Assembly (NCBI RefSeq): GCF_003086295.3
Contig: NC_092046.1
Location: 108,665,363-108,729,362 of the forward strand
Length of the DNA stretch: 64,000 nucleotides
Origin: Arachis hypogaea
Lineage: Eukaryota > Streptophyta > Magnoliopsida > Fabales > Fabaceae
Reading direction: 5' to 3'
In this document: positions 10,885 to 21,584 of the stretch, piece by piece
How positions within the stretch are numbered: the first letter of the stretch is position 1
How the letters are laid out: every line of letters starts with the position of its first letter
Notes under the pieces: model-generated
Told to the model about the DNA's origin: nothing
The model's database searches: none
The model's input: the letters and a program-made list of their open reading frames with translations, nothing else
Translations under genes and position numbers: made by a program

Positions 10885-13084
10885 TGATGCACGGAAAACT
10901 TGTCTCACAACAAATCTCCCTTCGGCAAGTGTACCGAATTTGTCGTCAAGTAAAAACTCACAATAGAGTGAGGTCGAATCCCACAGGGATTGATTGATCA
11001 AGCAACTTTAATTAGAAGAATGTTCTAGTTGAGCGAATCCAGAATTTTGGTTGAGAGTTGCAAAAAATAAAATGGCGGGAATGTAAATAACAGAAAAGTA
11101 AATGCTAGGATTAAAGGACTGGAAGTAAATGACTGAAAATAAATTGCAGAATTGTAAATGGGAATGGGGGATTTGCTCATAAAAGTAAATGGCAGAAATT
11201 AAAGAGAATGGATAAGATCAGAGATGGGGAGTTCACTGGGCTTAGGAGATGTTGCAATTCTCCGGATCAAGTTCATTTTCATCTCTTCCTCAATCAATGC
11301 ACTCATTGATCTCCTTGGCAATCTTAAGTGATTGAATTACAATTTCTTGCAATTCAATCTCTCAAATCTTGATCAATAGCCAATTCCTTGGTCAATTGCT
11401 CATGAGAAGAGATGAAGTATGGTCACTGATTATACCACATGCATTTCCCAAATCAAGTATTGAGAGGGTTATAGTCACATACCCATCCAAACCCAATTTG
11501 GTCCAGCATGAGAAAGTATTTCTAGCTTGATCTCTTCATTCCTCTTTCAAGGTTCAAAAGAGATCCAAGTTTGAATAGCTTCTCTTCCAAGATAACTACT
11601 CAATTGGATGAAGATCGAAAGCTTTCAAGTAAAATCAAGAGAAAAGATAGAAGAAGAATAATGAAAATTAGTATTGATCCATCAAATTACAACAGAGCTC
11701 CCTAACCCAATGAAAGGGGTTTAGTTGTTCATAGCTCTAGAAAATGAAAACAAAGATGGAGAATACATCATAAAACTAGAAAATGCAGAGAAAGTAAAAT
11801 ACAGAGAGTAGTTCTCCTCTTCCAGCCACCTCCCAAAACTACTCCTAACTCCTCTTTTACAATTCAAAGCTACTCCTATATATACTACTCTTCTCAGCTT
11901 CTAGTTTGCTCTTCAAGTCTTGGGCCTTTGGATCTTGAGTTTGAAGCAGTTCTTTTCTTCATTTGGGCTTAGCTTTACTTGCAGAGAGAAAGTGTTAAGT
12001 GGGTAGAGACTTTAGCTCAGGGCGTAAGGGGTGTTAATCATTTAGTGAAAGTATAAGTTCGGGAACGTTAGTGACACTTAACATTTTCACTAACGTTCCA
12101 ATGTACCCCTTTGCCTCACGTTAGATCCCACGTTAACTAGGTTAACGTGGCTTCTAACGTGGCCTTGCCAACCTTCGAGAACGTTAGTGACACTCAACAT
12201 TGTCACTAACGTTCCAATGTGCCCCTAGATCTCACGTTAAAGTCCACGTTAACTAGGTTAACGTGGCTTCTAACGTGGCCATTCTTAGCCATCCCAATGT
12301 TAGTGACAATGTTGAGTGTCACTAATGTTGGCTCATCATTCATTACTCATCGTTAGCTTCCACATTAACTAAGTTAACGTGGAAGTTAACATGGCTCCTT
12401 GGGGGGTTGTGTGGTTGCTTCCAATGTTAGTGACAATGTTGAGTGTCACTAACGTTGTCGACAACTCTCACTTCTTACGTTAGCTCCCACGTTAACCAAG
12501 TTAACGTGGGAGTTAACGTGGTGTGTTGCATCCTTAGGCCAACGTTAGTGACAATGTTGAATGTCACTAACGTTGGCTTCTCTTCCCCCCTTAACGTTAG
12601 AGGCCACGTTAACTAGGTTAACGTGGGCTCTAACGTGGCCACTCATGAGTGTTTGCCAACGTTAGTGACAATGTTAAGTGTCACTAACGTTGGCTCAACT
12701 TCCCTTTTCCACGTTAGAGTTCACGTTAACTTAGTTAACGTGACTCTTAACGTGGGCAATGATGGCTTTGAGAGTGTCATTGGCAATCACTTTTCTCATT
12801 TAACCTTGCAAGTTACCTCCCTTTTCTTGCTTCCTTTGGTCCTGAAATCAAGCAACAAAGTGCATCAAAGTTCTAGTCCAAGTCATGGGTAATGCAGCAT
12901 ACAATTTGTCACTAAATTCATGCAAAATCCTCATGAAATAATGTAAAATGCACAATGTATGCTTGAATCAAGGTGTAGGTGAATATCTACCCAAAACTAG
13001 CTTATTTCCTAAAGAAATGTATGAAACAACCCTAAAAATAGTAAAGAAAAGGTCCGTGAAACTGGCCAAGATGCCCTGGCATCA
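10885..13084 (-). repeat. RE-B 5' LTR
   Basis: 2200 bp with about 2% differences from the 3' copy. TATA box at 11875-11884, palindrome array at 12063-12756. The U3 end is at 13084, followed by the right-hand GTATT. Confidence 0.95.
12063..12756 (-). repeat. Alternating palindrome array in RE-B U3 (5' LTR)
   Basis: Same array as at 2045-2738. Several differences between the copies are CG to TG or CA and spoil one arm of a palindrome, for example near 12297 and 12424. This fits decay after insertion. Confidence 0.93.
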
Positions 13085-13089
13085 GTATT
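13085..13089. repeat. Target site duplication of RE-B (right), GTATT
   Basis: Second copy of the RE-B insertion footprint, joining back to RE-A LTR sequence. Confidence 0.95.
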
Positions 13090-14022
13090 CAAACCTCGGA
13101 TAGTCTCTCAAGGAATTGCAGGGAAGTATGTTACTATTGGTTATGAGATAGTATCTTTTTGGGTTTTTGAAAGGTTGAACAAGGAATGTAAATGATAAGA
13201 AAATAAACTAATAATTATGAAAAGTCCTAGAAAGGATTGATAATTAGAAGTCCCATCCTCATTATCATCATCAATTGTGACAAGAATCGTCCATTGCTCC
13301 ACTTAGTCAACCTCTAACTATGAAGGAAAGTCAAGTAGAAATAATCAATTTGATTCCTCAAGTCTTAGTCAACTCCTAAGGAAAGACTAGCTTTAGTGTA
13401 ATCCAAATCAACTAGCAACTTTCAATTACTAATCAACAAGAGACTTTGACAATTCAAGAGTCTCTAATTACTCAATCTTAGCTAAGAACATAAAAAGCTA
13501 GTTTAAAATCCAACCAAGCATTTTATCAAACACTTGGAAGGCACAACATAAAAGCATAGAAAAGCAATAAGAGATAATAAAATCCAAACAACCAATTGAA
13601 AGCATCAATAACATAAATTGAAGAAAGCAATCATAAATATGAAATACCTCAAATTGCATTAAATAGGAAATCAAATCTAACATGAGAATTCATAAACTAA
13701 AGTGGATAAATAAATAAATCACTAAGAGAAGAGAAACTAAAGTGCTAGACAAATAAAAGTAGAAGAGAAACTAAATTAAAGTAAAGTAGAAATCTAAAAT
13801 TGAAAATAGCTAAACCTAAGAATCCTAAAACCTAGAGAGAGGAGAGAGCCTCTCTCTCTCTAGAAAACTACATCTAAAACCTAAAATTATGTGAATGAAA
13901 GTTGTATGAATGAATGCCTGATTCCCCCCACTCTACAGCCTTTAATCTGTGTTTTCTGGGCCAAAAACTGGGTCCAAAACCAGCCCAAAATTGCCCCCAG
14001 CATCTTCTGCTATTTCTGGGCG
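13090..14022 (-). repeat. RE-A 3' LTR, piece 2
   Basis: Continues piece 1. The minus strand matches the RE-I and RE-F LTRs, including the CTGCAATTCCTTGAGAG phrase, the AGTCAAGTAGA region and an AG/TC inverted repeat at 13831-13862. Ends at the left edge of RE-D and resumes at 47555. No gene. Confidence 0.75.
14018..14022. repeat. Probable target duplication of RE-D (left), GGGCG
   Basis: GGGCG before the left LTR and TGGCG after the right LTR (47550-47554) differ at one base. This fits an old five-base duplication. Confidence 0.7.
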
Positions 14023-14849
14023 TGGTGCGGATTTTCTAACCACAGACTAACCGGCAAGTGCACCGGGTCATACCAAGTAATACCTTACATGGGTAAGGGT
14101 CGATCCCATGAGGATTGATGGATTAAGCAACAATAGTGTTTGATAGGATTAGTTAGACAAATAGAAAATGGTATTGAGATGCAATACAAAAGACATTAAA
14201 CAATATAAAGAATATTGAAGAATGGCAAGTAAATACTTTGGAAAAAATATGGAGAAGATAGTTAAGACTTCAGAGTTATCTATTTTTCGGATTGACTTTT
14301 CTTATTAACTATTTTAATCATGCAAGATTTAATTCATGGCAAACTATTTGTGACTAGACCCTAATTCCTTAGACCTTCCTAGTCTCCTCTAAAATTCATC
14401 AACTGCCAATTCCTTGGTCAACTAATTCCAATTAGAGGGTGATAATCAAATTCTAGTTTATATGCCACAAGAATCCTAATTTTCCAAAAATAAAGGGATT
14501 ATATGTTACGTATCCCGTTAAATACAAACAATTAGAAATTCAGGATAATATGTTTTCAAGCTATTGTTCAAGTAAAGAGCTTTTCCAAGTTATACAAGAA
14601 CTCAATTAGAACATGGGTCATACTTCCGTTCCACCCAAATTCATAAAATAAAGAACGAAAACAATTATTGAAATATAAATCAAAACATGAATTAAAATAG
14701 AAAAATAATAATATCAATCCATACAATAGACAGAGCTCCTAACCTTAACAATGAAGGATTAGTTGCTCATGGTTCAGAGTAGAAAATAAGGATTGTAAAT
14801 TTGTATAGAATTGGAAGTCTGGAATGGAATAATGTTGAGGTGGTATCCC

Positions 14850-14859
14850 CCTATTTATA
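14850..14859 (-). promoter_or_regulatory. TATA box of RE-D 3' LTR
   Basis: Sense TATAAATAGG, identical to the box in the RE-G LTR. The copy in the 5' LTR is at 46890-46899. Confidence 0.7.
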
Positions 14860-15007
14860 TCTAATCTTAATTAATTTAAAATCTATCTTCTAAAGCTAAA
14901 AAATAATATCTTTTCCTATTTTTAAAATTTGAATTTAAATTAGAATTAATTATAGCAATCAGCAAATCTTCAATTGATGGATGGAGACCACTTGGCTTCA
15001 CTAGGAT

Positions 15008-15165
15008 CCACGCCTAACTTGAACTTGGCAGCATGAATTGGAGTTTAGTTGAGTGAAGCTGCGCCTAACTTGGGCTTTAGTGCGCCTAACTTGAAGTGGG
15101 CAGGACCAATCTCGCGTATTGTTGTTGTGTCTTGCGCCTAACTTGAGAAATCTCAAGTTAGGTGC
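15008..15165 (-). repeat. CCTAACTTG repeat array in RE-D U3
   Basis: Four direct copies of a (GC)GCCTAACTTG word, the last followed by an inverted copy (CTCAAGTTAGGTGC), lie between the shared U3 block and the TATA box. The other LTR carries the same at about 47050-47206. Confidence 0.85.
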
Positions 15166-15527
15166 AGCCTTGGCAGCGAGTTCGGAGAAGAAGTATGGAC
15201 TATTATATATCGTTGGAAAGTGCTGGAAGTTAGCTTTCCAACGCCACTAAAATCATGTCCATTGGACCTCTGTAGCTCGAGTTATTCAGGTTTGAGTGCA
15301 GAGAGGTCAGGGTTGACAGCATCATTTGCCTTCATCTTTTCTTCTGCAGAAACTCCATCAAATCCAGCTGAATGCTACCTAAAATAAATAGAATTGCACA
15401 AGACTCAAAGTAGCATCCATAGTGGCTAAAAGATAATTAATTCTTGATTAAAATCAACAATTTAAATGAAAATTCACTAGGAAAAGATAGGAAAGATGCT
15501 CACGCATCACAACACCAAACTTGAATT

Positions 15528-15547
15528 GTTGCTTGTCCTCAAGCAAC
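15528..15547 (-). other. Hairpin B, 3'-LTR copy of RE-D
   Basis: Perfect 8-bp stem GTTGCTTG / CAAGCAAC, sense loop AGGA. 18 nt from the LTR, followed by CAAGTTTGGTGTTG. Confidence 0.88.
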
Positions 15548-16720
15548 CAAAACTAATATAAGCTTAGGATGTGAATTTGCATGAGAATGAGAGTTCGATT
15601 AAGCTCATGTCTCTTCTTATAGTGGGGTTTACAACTGCAATCCTGAATAGTTTCGGCATCTCACTTTATCCTTTGAAGTTCAGAATGATTGGCATCCAAA
15701 GGAACTCAGAATTCAGATAGTGTTATTGATTCTCCTAGTTCAGTATGTTGATTCTTGAACACAGCTACTTTATGAGTCTTGGCCATGACCCTAAGCATTT
15801 TGTTTTCCAGTATTACCACCGGATACATAAATGCCACAGACACATAACTGGGTGAACCTTTTCAGATTGTGACTCAGTTTTGCTAGAGTCTACAGTTAGA
15901 GGTGCCCAGAGTTCTTAAGCACACTCTTTTTGCTTTGGATCATGACTTTAACTGCTCAGTATCAAGCTTTTCACTTGACACCTTCATGCCACAAGCACAT
16001 GGTTAGGGACAGCTTGATTTAGCCGCTTAGGCCAGGATTTTATTCCTTTGGGCCCTCCTCTCTATTAATGCTCAAAGCCTTGGATCCTTTTTACCCTTTG
16101 CCTTTTAGTTTAAATGGTTATTGGCTTTTTCTGCTTTTTTTTTTCGCAAGCTTTGTGTTTTTCACTGCTTTTTCTTGCTTCAAGAATCAATTTTATTATT
16201 TTTCTGATTATCAATAACATTTCTCTTATTTTCATCATTCTTTCAAGAGCCAACAATTTTAACATTCATAAACTTCACTATAAAAAATATGCACTGTTCA
16301 AGCATTCATTCAGAAAACAAAAAGTATTGCCACCACATCTAAGTAAATGAGACTACTCTAAAAATTAAACTCAAATTCTCATGCACTACATCTGTTCTTC
16401 TTTCTTTTTGATTTCAAGCTCAGTGGGTAATACATGAGACATCTTTCAGAATTAAAGCACTTAACAGAAAATTAAACTAGAACCTATGAATCTACTAATA
16501 AAGGATCATGCAATAAACAAAACAAAGTAGCAGGAAACCGAAACATAAGATAATAAAAGCGGGAAGGAATAAAAAATGAAAAGAACTCAACCACCTTAGC
16601 TATCCGAGCGATCATTTTATTCTTCAGGTTGTGCTCCTTTGTGAAGATGATTCACCTCCCTTAGTGCCATAAAAATAAACAGAAAACCCTTAAGCGAAGC
16701 GTCAACACCAAACTTAAAGG

Positions 16721-16740
16721 TTTGCTTGTCCTCAAGCAAA
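16721..16740 (-). other. Hairpin B, ORF2 copy of RE-D
   Basis: Perfect 8-bp stem TTTGCTTG / CAAGCAAA, sense loop AGGA, then TAAGTTTGGTGTTG. The remnant ATG at 16670 lies 51 nt downstream. Confidence 0.88.
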
Positions 16741-16894
16741 GAAGAACTGAAAATAAAAATAAATAGTAAGAAGAAACTCTGGTTTCTGTTCTAAAATAGC
16801 TGCATGATCAGAAAAATAATAAAAACTCAAAAAATCAAATAAGTAAGAAAGCTACTACTACGAAGAATAACTAAGGATACGAAATTATCGTGTT

Positions 16895-16899
16895 GTCTC
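16895..16899. repeat. Target duplication of RE-E (left), GTCTC
   Basis: GTCTC precedes the LTR at 16900. It also occurs at 41050-41054 and 42598-42602, on both sides of the duplicated LTR. The site lies in the loop and 3' arm of RE-D hairpin A. Confidence 0.92.
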
Positions 16900-18260
16900 T
16901 GGTGCACGAATTGTGAATCACACTTTTCACAACTCGTACCACTAACCAGCAAGTGCACTGGGTCGTCCAAGTAATACCTTATGTGAGTAAGGGTAGATCC
17001 CACGGAGATTGTCGGCTTGAAGCAAACTATGGTTATTTTGTAATTCTTAGTCAGGAAATCAATGATAAGAGTGATTATATTTATGAAGAGTAAATAGCAT
17101 AAAATAAATGATACTTGTTATGCAGTAATGGAGAACAGATTGAGGATTTGGAGATGCTCTGTCTTCCGAATCTTTGCTTTCCTACTGTCTTCTTCTTCAC
17201 GCGCGCAGGTCTCCTTCCATGGCAAGCTGTATGTTGGTGCCGTTGTCAATGGCTACCATCCATCCTCTCAGTGAAAATGGTCCAAATGCGTTGTCACCGC
17301 ACGGCTAATCATCTGTCGGTTCTCACTCATGCCAGAATAGGATCCATTGATTCTTTTGCGTCTGTCACTACGCCCAACACTCGTGAGTTTGAAGCTTGTT
17401 ACAGTCATCCCATCCCAGACCCTACTCGGAATACGACAGACAAGGTTTAGACTTTCCGGATCTCAGGAATGGCCGCCAATAATTCTAGCCTATACCACGA
17501 AGACTCTGATCATGAACCAAGAGGCTAAGAGATACACACTCAATCTAAGGTAGAACGGAAGTAGTTGTCAGGCACGCGTTCATAGGTTGAGAATGATGAT
17601 GAGTGTCATGGATCATCACATTCATCACGGTTAAGTACAAGCGAGTATCTTAGAACAGAAACAAGCGTGATTGAATAGAAAACAGAAGTAATTGCATTAA
17701 TTCATCGAGACACAGCAGAGCTCCTCACCCCCAATCATGGAGTTTAGAGACTCATGCCGTAGAGATACAATGTAAAATGTGAAAATGTCATAAGGTCCAA
17801 AATAAATCTCTAAAAGTTGTTTAAATACTAAACTAGTAACCTAGGTTTACAGAAAATGAGTAAACTATGATGGATAGCGCAGAAATCCACTTTCGAGGCC
17901 CACTTGGTGTGTGCTGGGGCTGAGACTTGAGCTTTACACGTGCCTAGGTTGTTTCTGGATTTAAACGCCAGGTTGTAACCTGTTTTGGGCGTTTAACTCC
18001 AACTTGTAACCTGTTTCTGGTGTTTAACGCCAGAATAGGGCAGAGAACTGGCGTTGAACGCCAGTTTTCATCGTCTAAACTCAGGCAAAGTATAAACTAT
18101 TAAAATACTTGAAATCACAGAAAAACACACAAACTCATAGTAAAGTACAGAAATGTGATTTTTATTTAAAAACTAATAAAAATATACTAAAAACTAATCA
18201 AATCATACTAAAAACTATGTAAAAACAATGCCAAAAAGCGTATAAATTATCCACTCATCA
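16900..18260 (-). repeat. RE-E 3' LTR, internally deleted
   Basis: 1361 bp against 1543 bp for the copy at 41055-42597. The missing part, near 18100, is about 170-180 bp and removes the shared U3 block. GGCGTTNAACGCC-type palindromes at 17957-18067 are kept. Frames seen across this LTR are not genes. Confidence 0.92.
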
Positions 18261-19428
18261 CAACACCAAACTTAAATTGTTGCTTGTCCCCAAGCAATTG
18301 AAAATCAAATAGGATAAAAAGAAGAGAATATACTATAAATTCCAAAATATCAATGTAGCTTAGCTCCAATTAAATGAGCGGGACTAGTAGCTTTTTGCCT
18401 CTGAACAATTTTGGCAGCTCACTTAATCCATTGAAGTTCAGAATGATTGGCATCTATAGGAACTCAAAATTCAGATAGTGTTATTGATTCTCCTAGTTCA
18501 GTATGTTGATTCTTGAACACAGCTACTTTATGAGTCTTGGCCGTGGCCCTAAGCACTTTGTTTTCCGGTATTACCACCGGATACATAAATGCCACAGACA
18601 CATAACTGGGTGAACCCTTTCAGATTGTGACTCAACTTTGCTAAAGTCCCCAATTAGAGGTGTCCAGAGTTCTTAAGCACACTCTTTTTGCTTTGGACCT
18701 CGACTTTAACCGCTCAGTCTCAAGCTTTTCACTTGTCACCTTCACGCCACAAGCACATGGTTAGGGACAGCTTGTTTTAGCCGCTTAGTCCAGGATTTTA
18801 TTCCTTCGGGTCCTCCTATCCATTAATGCTCAAAGCCTTGGATCCTTTTTACCCTTGCCTTTTGGTTTAAAGAGCTATTGGCTTTTTCTGCTTGCTTTTT
18901 CTTTTTCTTTCTTTTTATTTTGCCATTTTTCTTCCCCTTTTTTTTCCGCAAGCTTTTGTATTCACTACTTTTTCTTGCTTCAAGAATCAATTTTATGATT
19001 TTTCAGATTATCAATAACATTTCTCCTTTTCATCATTCTTTCAAGAGCCAACATATTTAACATTCATAAACAACAAATTCAAAAGACATATGCACTGTTC
19101 AAGCATTCATTCAGAAAACAAAAAGTATTGTTACCACATCAAAATAATTAGACTAATTTCAAGGATGAATTCGAAACCATGTACTTCTTGTCCTTTTGTA
19201 ATTAAAACATTTTTCATTTAAGAAAGGTGATGGATTCATAGGATGTTCATAACTTTAAGGCATAGACTCTAATCTTTATTTATTATTTAATGGAAATAAT
19301 ATAAATTAGGCATAAAAGCAGACACTTAGCAATAAAAGAAAAAAAACTAAAGACATAAAGACAAATGACTCTAATTTTAATACTCATATACTCTTAAAAT
19401 AGATAAAAGGTTATCACAGAGTTAGGAC
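18261..19428 (-). other. RE-E 3' noncoding region
   Basis: From the ORF2 stop to the LTR. Holds the conserved 700-bp block shared with RE-D and RE-G, and hairpin B with the primer tract at the LTR edge. Nothing coding. Confidence 0.8.
18280..18297 (-). other. Hairpin B, 3'-LTR copy of RE-E
   Basis: Stem TTGCTTG / CAAGCAA, sense loop GGGA. 19 nt from the LTR with TTTAAGTTTGGTGTTG between. Confidence 0.88.
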
Positions 19429-20559
19429 TCAACAACCTTTGCTTTGGGAGGTAGATGCCTCTTTAGTCTGTGGGGTGCTTGGCCCTTCAAGAGATAGCTT
19501 CTGGCGCTTCAGTTCTTTCAGTTCACGCCCTTGCTCTTCTTGTTCCCTAAGCAGTTTGTAGAGAATGCTGTTTTGATTTTGCTGTTTTTCCTTCAGTTGA
19601 TCAATAGCTTCTTGCAACTTGGTGATAGATGCTTCTAGGCGCCCCTAGTATTCAAATTGAGGAATTTCCGGGAGGAACTCCTGTGCTCTCCTCTTGATGG
19701 GGTCGTCCTGCACTTGTTCTTCCATTGACTTTTTGGTGATTGGTTGCTCAACTAAAATATACTCATCTACTCCCATTTTTACTCCAGCATCTTTACATAA
19801 CAGGGAGATCAAGCTTGGATAAGCCAATTTGGCATCTTTGGAGTTCTTGTTTGCAATTTTGTAAAGCTCACAAGAAATCAGCTGATGAACTTCCACTTCT
19901 TTTTCCAGCATAATGCAATGAATCATCACTGCTCTTTTGATGGTGACTTCAGAGCGGTTGCTAGTGGGCAGTATAGAGCGCCCAATGAAGTCCAGCCAGC
20001 CTCTGGCGACTGGTTTGAGATCTCCTCTTTTGAGTTGGTTTGGGACACCCTTTGTGTTGGTTGTCCATTTGGCTCCAGGGAGGCATATGTCCTCTAGGAT
20101 TTTGTCCAAGCTCTGATTTGGTCTCATCATTCTCCTATTAAAGGAGTCTGGGTCATCTTGTAGTTGAGGCAGCTTGAAGATCTCCCTTATTTTGTCAGGG
20201 TGGGTGTGAACAATCTTCCCTCTGACCAGAGTTCGATAGTCATAGAATGCGGTTCCAACTATTCTCTGCCTGTCTGTCTGCCACAGATTAGAATAGAATT
20301 CCTGAACCAGGTTTCTTCCCACCTTTGTTTCAGGATTAGCTAGGACTTCCCAGCTCCTGTTTCGAATTTGCTCTTGGATCTCCGGATATTCGTCTTCTTT
20401 CAGATCGAATTTAACTTCCGGGATCACTGACCTTAGACCCATTATTTTGTAGTAATGGTCTGAATGTTCTTTGGTTAAGAACTTCCCTTAATTCCAAAGT
20501 GGTTTTGGAATATTCTCTTTCTTGCCTCTTGAGTTGGTTTGTTTTCCCTTAGGAGCCAT
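19429..20559 (-). pseudogene. RE-E ORF2, plant retroelement accessory protein
   Basis: A 377-codon frame from the ATG at 20559 (Met-Ala-Pro-Lys-Gly-Lys), interrupted by a TAA after about 24 codons and a TAG at 19645-19647. The short basic start is followed by a globular region (about residues 40-290) with EFYSNLW, IVGTAFYDYRTLVRGK and LPGAKW. After the TAG come about 60 residues of charged coiled coil (EQEEQGRELKELKRQK). It matches the kind of protein annotated in legumes as putative plant transposon protein (PF20167-like, from memory). Its function is unknown. It occupies the place of env in retroviruses, but I see no signal peptide or membrane segment. Hairpin B lies 55 nt before the start. 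Confidence 0.75.
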
Positions 20560-20613
20560 GATCTTGGTGGGTATTGGCTTAGTGATCACGGATAAACACA
20601 CCAAACTTAGAGG

Positions 20614-20633
20614 TTTGCTTGTCCTCAAGCAAA
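20614..20633 (-). other. Hairpin B, ORF2 copy of RE-E
   Basis: 8-bp stem TTTGCTTG / CAAGCAAA, sense loop AGGA, followed by CTAAGTTTGGTGTG. The ORF2 ATG lies 55 nt downstream. Confidence 0.88.
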
Positions 20634-21100
20634 AAAAAAAAGAAAGGAGAGGGATAGAGGGAGAGCCAAGTTCAAATTTATGGATGAGAGAGGGGAGGCC
20701 AAACGAGGATTTAAAGGGGAGAGGGGGTGGGTTTTCGAAAATCTTTTAAAAAGATATGATAGAAAATGTGATTTGGAAAAGATAAGTAAGATAAGAAAAG
20801 ATGTAATTTAAAATTAAGAAGATATGAAAGATATTTGAAAAAGATAGATTTGTTCTAAAAATATTGTGAAGATTTGAAAAAGATATTGATGAGTTTGAAA
20901 AAAAAATTTGAAAAAGATAGATTTGTTTTGAAAAAGATTTGAGAAGAGGTTGAAGAAGAATTGAGAAAGATTTAATTTTAGAATTAAGATATTTTAAAAA
21001 TATTTTTGGAAAAAGTTTGAAAAATGAAAGTATAGGAACATGTTTATGCAAGAAAAATGGATGGAAATATGAAATTTTGAAAAAAATCAAGTTGGGAACA
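20634..21100 (-). repeat. Purine-rich tract of RE-E (pyrimidine-rich in sense)
   Basis: Low-complexity GAAAAAGAT-type repeats on the plus strand, so the sense RNA is U/C-rich just upstream of hairpin B and ORF2. RE-G has a pyrimidine-rich stretch in the matching place (34120-34245). Confidence 0.8.
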
Positions 21101-21121
21101 AAAACTTCCTGCCCTCCATAA

Positions 21122-21366
21122 TCCTGGTGTTAAACGCTCAACTGCTGCTTGTTTTGGGCGTTTAACGCCCATCTATAGCCTCTTTTGGGCGTTTAACACC
21201 CAGCTGTTGCTTCTGGCTGGCGTTAAACGCCAGAAATCTTTCGTCATTGGGCATTTTTCTGAACGCCCAGGATGCTGCAGGTATGGCGTTAAACGCCCAG
21301 AAAGGTATCTTTACTGGCGTTAAATGCCTAGTAAATGCTTCTTTTGGGCGTTTAACGCCCAAATAT
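21122..21366 (-). repeat. GGGCGTTTAACGCCC palindrome array of RE-E
   Basis: About eight copies, some damaged, of (T/C)GGGCGTTTAACGCC(C/A)A or CTGGCGTTAAACGCCAG, spaced about 30-40 bp, in the noncoding part after pol. The equivalent array in RE-G is at 33797-33970. Confidence 0.92.
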
Positions 21367-21525
21367 ACCTCTTACTGGTGTTTTCTTGCCAGTGAGCTCC
21401 TTCTCCCTGTTTTGTATTCTGAATCCTTCTGTAACCCTATGAACTTATGCAATTGATTTTTTACCTTGAAGATTATTTATATTAAACTTGTATAAAAAAT
21501 AAATAAATAAAAAGCTTTGCTAATG

Positions 21526-21543
21526 GCTGGGTTGCCTCCCAGC
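21526..21543 (-). other. Hairpin A of RE-E
   Basis: Stem GCTGGG / CCCAGC with sense loop AGGCAA, 42 nt after the pol stop. The second stem pair is C-G here against T-A in RE-B. Confidence 0.88.
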
Positions 21544-21584
21544 AAGCGCTTCTTTATTGTCGTTAGCTGGACCTTGCTGATCTT

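Larger units (their letters stand above)
867..13084 (-). mobile_element. RE-B, Athila-like Ty3/gypsy element, 12.2 kb
   Basis: A structurally complete LTR retrotransposon on the minus strand. It has 2200-bp LTRs at both ends with TGATGC...GCATCA termini, a five-base target duplication, a tRNA-Asp primer site beside the right (5') LTR, and gag-pol between. It inserted into the LTR of RE-A, and RE-C later sits in its 3' region. By eye its two LTRs differ at about 45 of 2200 positions (about 2%), mainly transitions at CG sites. Gag-pol has three stops and one reverse transcriptase catalytic Asp is changed, so it is not autonomous now. Long LTRs, a tRNA-Asp primer and a gag-pol without a clear CCHC knuckle fit the Athila branch. 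Confidence 0.95.
14023..15509 (-). repeat. RE-D 3' LTR
   Basis: 1487 bp, TGGTGCGG...CGCATCA. Sense TATAAATAGG box at 14850-14859. GCGCCTAACTTG repeats with one inverted copy at 15008-15165. A U3 block shared with other families spans about 15183-15330. Confidence 0.93.
15510..16899 (-). other. RE-D 3' noncoding region
   Basis: Contains hairpin B twice (15528 and 16721) and a roughly 700-bp block (about 15660-16330) that also occurs in RE-E (18415-19140) and, in the opposite direction, in RE-G (34980-35780). A remnant frame starts with ATG at 16670 (sense) and stops after 17 codons, where ORF2 would be expected. Ends at GTCTC, the RE-E insertion site. Confidence 0.8.

Noticed and set aside
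17115..17553. Frames of 68-111 codons in the FIDEL-like LTR (also 28636-28956, 36845-37165, 41283-41610)
   Set aside because: They lie within LTRs in differing orientations, vary in length between copies and match no protein I know.
19429..20559. RE-E ORF2 as an envelope gene
   Set aside because: Position fits, but there is no signal peptide, membrane segment or cysteine pattern, and the end is a coiled coil.
20746..21090. Minus-strand Phe/Ile-rich 114-codon frame
   Set aside because: Falls in the purine-rich simple tract between hairpin B and the palindrome array. Compositional only.
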